Shown: positions 4,387 through 6,956 of the stretch, piece after piece | Position numbering within the stretch: position 1 is the stretch's first letter | Layout: each line of letters starts with the position of its first letter | NCBI RefSeq assembly: GCF_000282995.1 | Contig: NZ_ALEE01000542.1 | Span: 1-6,956, forward strand | Reading direction: 5' to 3' | Source of the DNA: Melaminivora alkalimesophila | GTDB taxonomy: Bacteria; Pseudomonadota; Gammaproteobacteria; Burkholderiales; Burkholderiaceae_C | Length of the DNA: 6,956 nt | Notes under the pieces: model-generated | Database searches by the model: none | What the model was told of the DNA's origin: nothing | The model's input: the letters and a program-made list of their open reading frames with translations, nothing else | Program-made: the position numbers and the translations under genes

Positions 4387-6956
4387 TCAGCCCACCAGCA
4401 CCAGCCCCGGCGGCAGGCTGTCGCCCAGGCTGCGCCGCTGGTCCTCGGCGTCCTGGGCCTGGACCTCGCGCACCTGGGCGATCCAGCGTTCGGGCGCGCC
4501 GCTGGCCGCCAGCTTCTCCAGCACTTGTGCGCGCCACTCCTGCGGGAGGTCGAGCGTGCGCTCGCCGGTCATGCGCGCGATCTGCACGGCGGCGAACATG
4601 GCGTGTTCGTTCCTGCGCCAGTCCTGCGCCAGGGTGGCGGCCAGGAATTCCTGCGCCGCTGCGGGCGGCATGACGCGGTGCGCGTTGGCTGCCAGCGCCG
4701 TGCGCGCCGCCAGGCGGCCGACTGCCCACCAGGTCTGCGGCGGCTCGTCCGGGCGCTTCAGGCGCGTGAGCATCCACTGGCCCATCTCCTGGCGGTATTG
4801 CCAGGGCACGGCCTCCATGGCGGCAAACAGGCGCAGCATGTCGTCGTAGCTGCCCCACTGGCTGCGCCCGGCGCCCGTGCGTTGCACGGCCTTCTGCATG
4901 CGCCCGGCCACATCCTCGAGCAGCTGCATCTGCTGCGCCTCGTCGAGACCGGCGGCCACGCGGCGCCAGAAGACCCACCATTCGGTCCAGTTGGCGGCCT
5001 CCCGCGGGTGTCCCAGGCCCTGGGGGTAGAGCTGCCAGACCTGCTGCACGCGCCAGGCGTCGAGCTGCGCGCCCACGCCGGGGCGCAGGCACCAGCCCGC
5101 CAGGTTCAGCCAGGCGCGCTCGTGCTCGGGCGTGCGCCGGCGCCGGCGAGCCCGCGCCAGCAGCGCATCGAACAGGGCGCGCAGCAGCGCCAGCGGCCAG
5201 TCCTCGCGCGGGCCGAGCAGCTTCTGCAGCGACTGGCGCAGCTGGCGCACCTCCTTCGGAGCGACGTCCTGCGCCTGGTTGCCGAAGACGCGATCGAGCA
5301 GGGCGATGGCATCAGGCAGGCGGGCATCGGCAGCGTCGCCCTTGCCGCCCGGCTCTTCGCTGGCCGTCCCGGGCTCGCGGGAGGCCCCGGCGGCCCTGCC
5401 ACCGGCCGCCCCGCGCACGGCAAAGGGCAGCAGCCAGGAACGCCCAGGATCGTCCAGCGCCACGCAGCGCACCTCCAGCGTCCCCACCTCGCTCATGGAA
5501 GTGGCCAGCTGCACCTCCACGCGCGCGCGTTCGCGCCCGGGCGGGGCCGCCAGCACGGTGGCCAGGGGCGGCAACTCGGTCCAGCCTTCGCCTTCGATGG
5601 GCACGATCTGCCCGGCCTGCGCCTGGCCCTGGCTGCGCGCCAGCAGCGCGAAATGCACGGGCTGGCCGAGCGCCAGTGCAAAGCGCCGCCCGGCCAGCAC
5701 CAAGCGGGTACCTTCTTCCGTGCCCCGCGGCAGCAGGCAGATGCCTTGCGCCGGCGCGCCCTCCCGGCCTGGCAGCAGCAGCCAGTAGCTGCGCGCCGAG
5801 CCACCGCCGATGCGTGGCATGGCTGTCGGGGTGGCGTCGGAAGCGCGCGCCCTGGAGGCGGCAGGCTGCCGCGCGTGGGCCTCGACCTGGTGCTGCGCGA
5901 GCGCGTGCGCGGCGGCGCCGCGGGCCACGGCCCAGTCGGGGTGGGGGTTGTGCAGGACCCGCACCGGCCCGCCGCGCCACCGCGCCAGCAGCCCGGTCAG
6001 CCGCTCTGCCAGGGCGTGGGCATGGAACACACCGCCGTTGAGCAGCAACGTGTCGGGCAGCTCGCCGTCGGGCGCATGCCGGGCGAGGAAATGCGCCAGG
6101 TGCCGCGAGATGGCGGCATCGGCCGGGTAGGGCAGGCCCAGGCCGCGCAGGGCTCCGAGGTGGCGCGCCGGGGTGTCGCCGGGCTGCGCGTCGGGCAGGA
6201 AGGCCTCGACCACCCAGGCCTGCACCTGCTCGTGCGTGAGTGCGACCGAGCGCGCCTGGGCCAGCAGCCGCGAGCCCGCACCCAGCAGGGTGATGGGCAC
6301 CGACGTGGGGGCGTCCCGGCCCAGCAGCCGCTCCTTGGCGCCGCGGCAGCGCTGCACCAGCTCGGCAAAGCGCGCTGGCGCCAGGCGCTGGCCTTCGCCG
6401 CCCGCAAAATGTGGCTCCAATCGGTGCGCCAGGGCGAGGTCCATGTTGTCGCCGCCCAGCATCAGGTGCTCGCCGACGGCGGTGCGGGTGAGCCGGGGCA
6501 GCCCGGTGCCGTCCGCCGGCGGCTGTACGCGGATCAGCGTCAGGTCGGTGGTGCCGCCGCCCACGTCCACCACCAGCACCAAGCGACTGTCGGCCAGCTG
6601 CGCCGCCAGGGCCTCGCCCTGCAGCACCAGCCAGTCGTGGAAGGCCGCCTTGGGCTCCTCCAGCAGCTGCACCGGCGGCAGGCCGGCTTGCTGGGCGGCT
6701 TCCAGGGTCAGGGCGCGCGCGCCCTCGTCGAAGGAGGCCGGCACGGTGAGCACCACGCTTTGCTGGCTGAGCGGCGCGTCGGGGTGCTCCGCATCCCAGG
6801 CGGCGCGCAGGTGCGCCAGGTAGCTGGCCGAGGCCTCGACCGGCGAGATCTTCGGAATCTCTTCGCCCGCGCCCCAGGGCAGGATGGGCGCGGTGCGGTC
6901 CACGCCCGCGTGCGACAGCCAGCTCTTGGCGCTGGCCACCAGCCGCTGCGGCGTGG
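4387..6956 (-). CDS. Large Hsp70-superfamily protein with C-terminal DUF3731-type domain, N-terminus cut by window edge
   Basis: Cytoplasmic Hsp70-like ATPase, open to the right edge; 855 complete codons are visible. The GTG at 6937-6939 is not the start: the five codons before it read TPQRL in continuous homology. The phosphate-1 loop (DLGTTN type) and about the first 100 residues should lie beyond the window. Counting from that Val: AKSWLSHAGVDR (4-15); LEEPKAAF (93-100, connect-1 region); DVGGGTTD (125-132, phosphate 2); GGDNMDLAL (162-170); LLLNGGVFHAHAL (298-310, adenosine-motif position, lacking the canonical GG-x-x-R arginine); a beta-rich part around 380-510; a Gly/Ala/Glu linker (511-540); and a helical, Trp-rich domain (541-850) with WTEWWVFWRR (651-660), which I associate from memory with DUF3731 (PF12531). 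It has no DnaK-like lid or EEVD-type tail. This is neither DnaK nor HscA; clients are unknown. Upstream genes, not visible, might include another Hsp70 paralogue. Confidence 0.92.
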   Translation of the reverse strand, partial: TPQRLVASAKSWLSHAGVDRTAPILPWGAGEEIPKISPVEASASYLAHLRAAWDAEHPDAPLSQQSVVLTVPASFDEGARALTLEAAQQAGLPPVQLLEEPKAAFHDWLVLQGEALAAQLADSRLVLVVDVGGGTTDLTLIRVQPPADGTGLPRLTRTAVGEHLMLGGDNMDLALAHRLEPHFAGGEGQRLAPARFAELVQRCRGAKERLLGRDAPTSVPITLLGAGSRLLAQARSVALTHEQVQAWVVEAFLPDAQPGDTPARHLGALRGLGLPYPADAAISRHLAHFLARHAPDGELPDTLLLNGGVFHAHALAERLTGLLARWRGGPVRVLHNPHPDWAVARGAAAHALAQHQVEAHARQPAASRARASDATPTAMPRIGGGSARSYWLLLPGREGAPAQGICLLPRGTEEGTRLVLAGRRFALALGQPVHFALLARSQGQAQAGQIVPIEGEGWTELPPLATVLAAPPGRERARVEVQLATSMSEVGTLEVRCVALDDPGRSWLLPFAVRGAAGGRAAGASREPGTASEEPGGKGDAADARLPDAIALLDRVFGNQAQDVAPKEVRQLRQSLQKLLGPREDWPLALLRALFDALLARARRRRRTPEHERAWLNLAGWCLRPGVGAQLDAWRVQQVWQLYPQGLGHPREAANWTEWWVFWRRVAAGLDEAQQMQLLEDVAGRMQKAVQRTGAGRSQWGSYDDMLRLFAAMEAVPWQYRQEMGQWMLTRLKRPDEPPQTWWAVGRLAARTALAANAHRVMPPAAAQEFLAATLAQDWRRNEHAMFAAVQIARMTGERTLDLPQEWRAQVLEKLAASGAPERWIAQVREVQAQDAEDQRRSLGDSLPPGLVLVG

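Noticed and set aside
2183..5092. Minus-strand open frame of 969 codons running antisense to ruvA and the whole protease gene and into the Hsp70 gene
   Set aside because: The product is Arg/Ala/Gly/Pro-rich without domains, starts inside the Hsp70 gene in another frame, and overlaps three genes with clear family motifs. Long stop-free shadow frames are expected at this GC content.
5132..5788. Plus-strand Ser/Arg-rich open frames opposite the Hsp70 gene (also 6173-6823)
   Set aside because: These are shadows of a well-supported Hsp70 frame, with no ribosome sites or domains seen.
6937..6939. GTG as the true start of the Hsp70 gene
   Set aside because: Family-like sequence continues upstream to the window edge and the phosphate-1 loop has not yet appeared, so the gene is truncated by the window.
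1..6956. tRNA, rRNA, CRISPR arrays, insertion sequences, attachment sites or a defence island
   Set aside because: I saw no repeat arrays, transposase or recombinase motifs, or RNA-gene consensus on either strand.

Overview
The window is a GC-rich (roughly 70% by eye), densely coding piece of bacterial chromosome. The gene content, GC level and protein style (PhoH/YbeZ next to YbeY, RuvA, a large Hsp70-like protein, a TauE/SafE permease) suggest a betaproteobacterium of the order Burkholderiales, most likely Comamonadaceae. That placement rests on protein resemblance recalled from memory; no search was run. There are six protein genes. Two of them run off the ends of the window. I see no RNA genes, mobile elements or CRISPR, and no gene-free stretch longer than 74 bases.

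Left arm, bases 1-2186, all on the minus strand and probably one transcription unit read right to left: a PhoH-family ATPase (ybeZ-like), then the endoribonuclease YbeY, then a TauE/SafE-type membrane permease whose C-terminus lies outside the window. PhoH and YbeY are a widely conserved pair linked to ribosome and rRNA maturation. The permease sits 71 bases downstream and has no obvious functional link to them.

Centre, bases 2187-4366: a 74-base divergent gap separates phoH from ruvA on the plus strand. ruvA encodes a complete Holliday-junction-binding subunit, and neither ruvB nor ruvC is beside it. Thirty-six bases after ruvA comes a lipoprotein serine protease with a very good ribosome binding site. 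Its C-terminal half matches lysyl endopeptidase (Lys-C / Achromobacter protease I, family S1) motif by motif: catalytic triad, three disulfide pairs and the S1-pocket aspartate. It also differs from that enzyme in informative ways.

Right arm, bases 4387-6956, minus strand: a large Hsp70-superfamily protein lacking its N-terminal start in this window. It has a recognisable Hsp70 ATPase region, a low-complexity linker and a Trp-rich helical C-terminal domain that I associate with DUF3731. It converges on the protease gene, with only 20 bases between the two stop codons.

Most of this is ordinary core chromosome. The two parts worth a second look are the membrane-anchored Lys-C-like protease and the atypical Hsp70 with its unusual C-terminal domain. 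I do not see evidence for a wholly new system.
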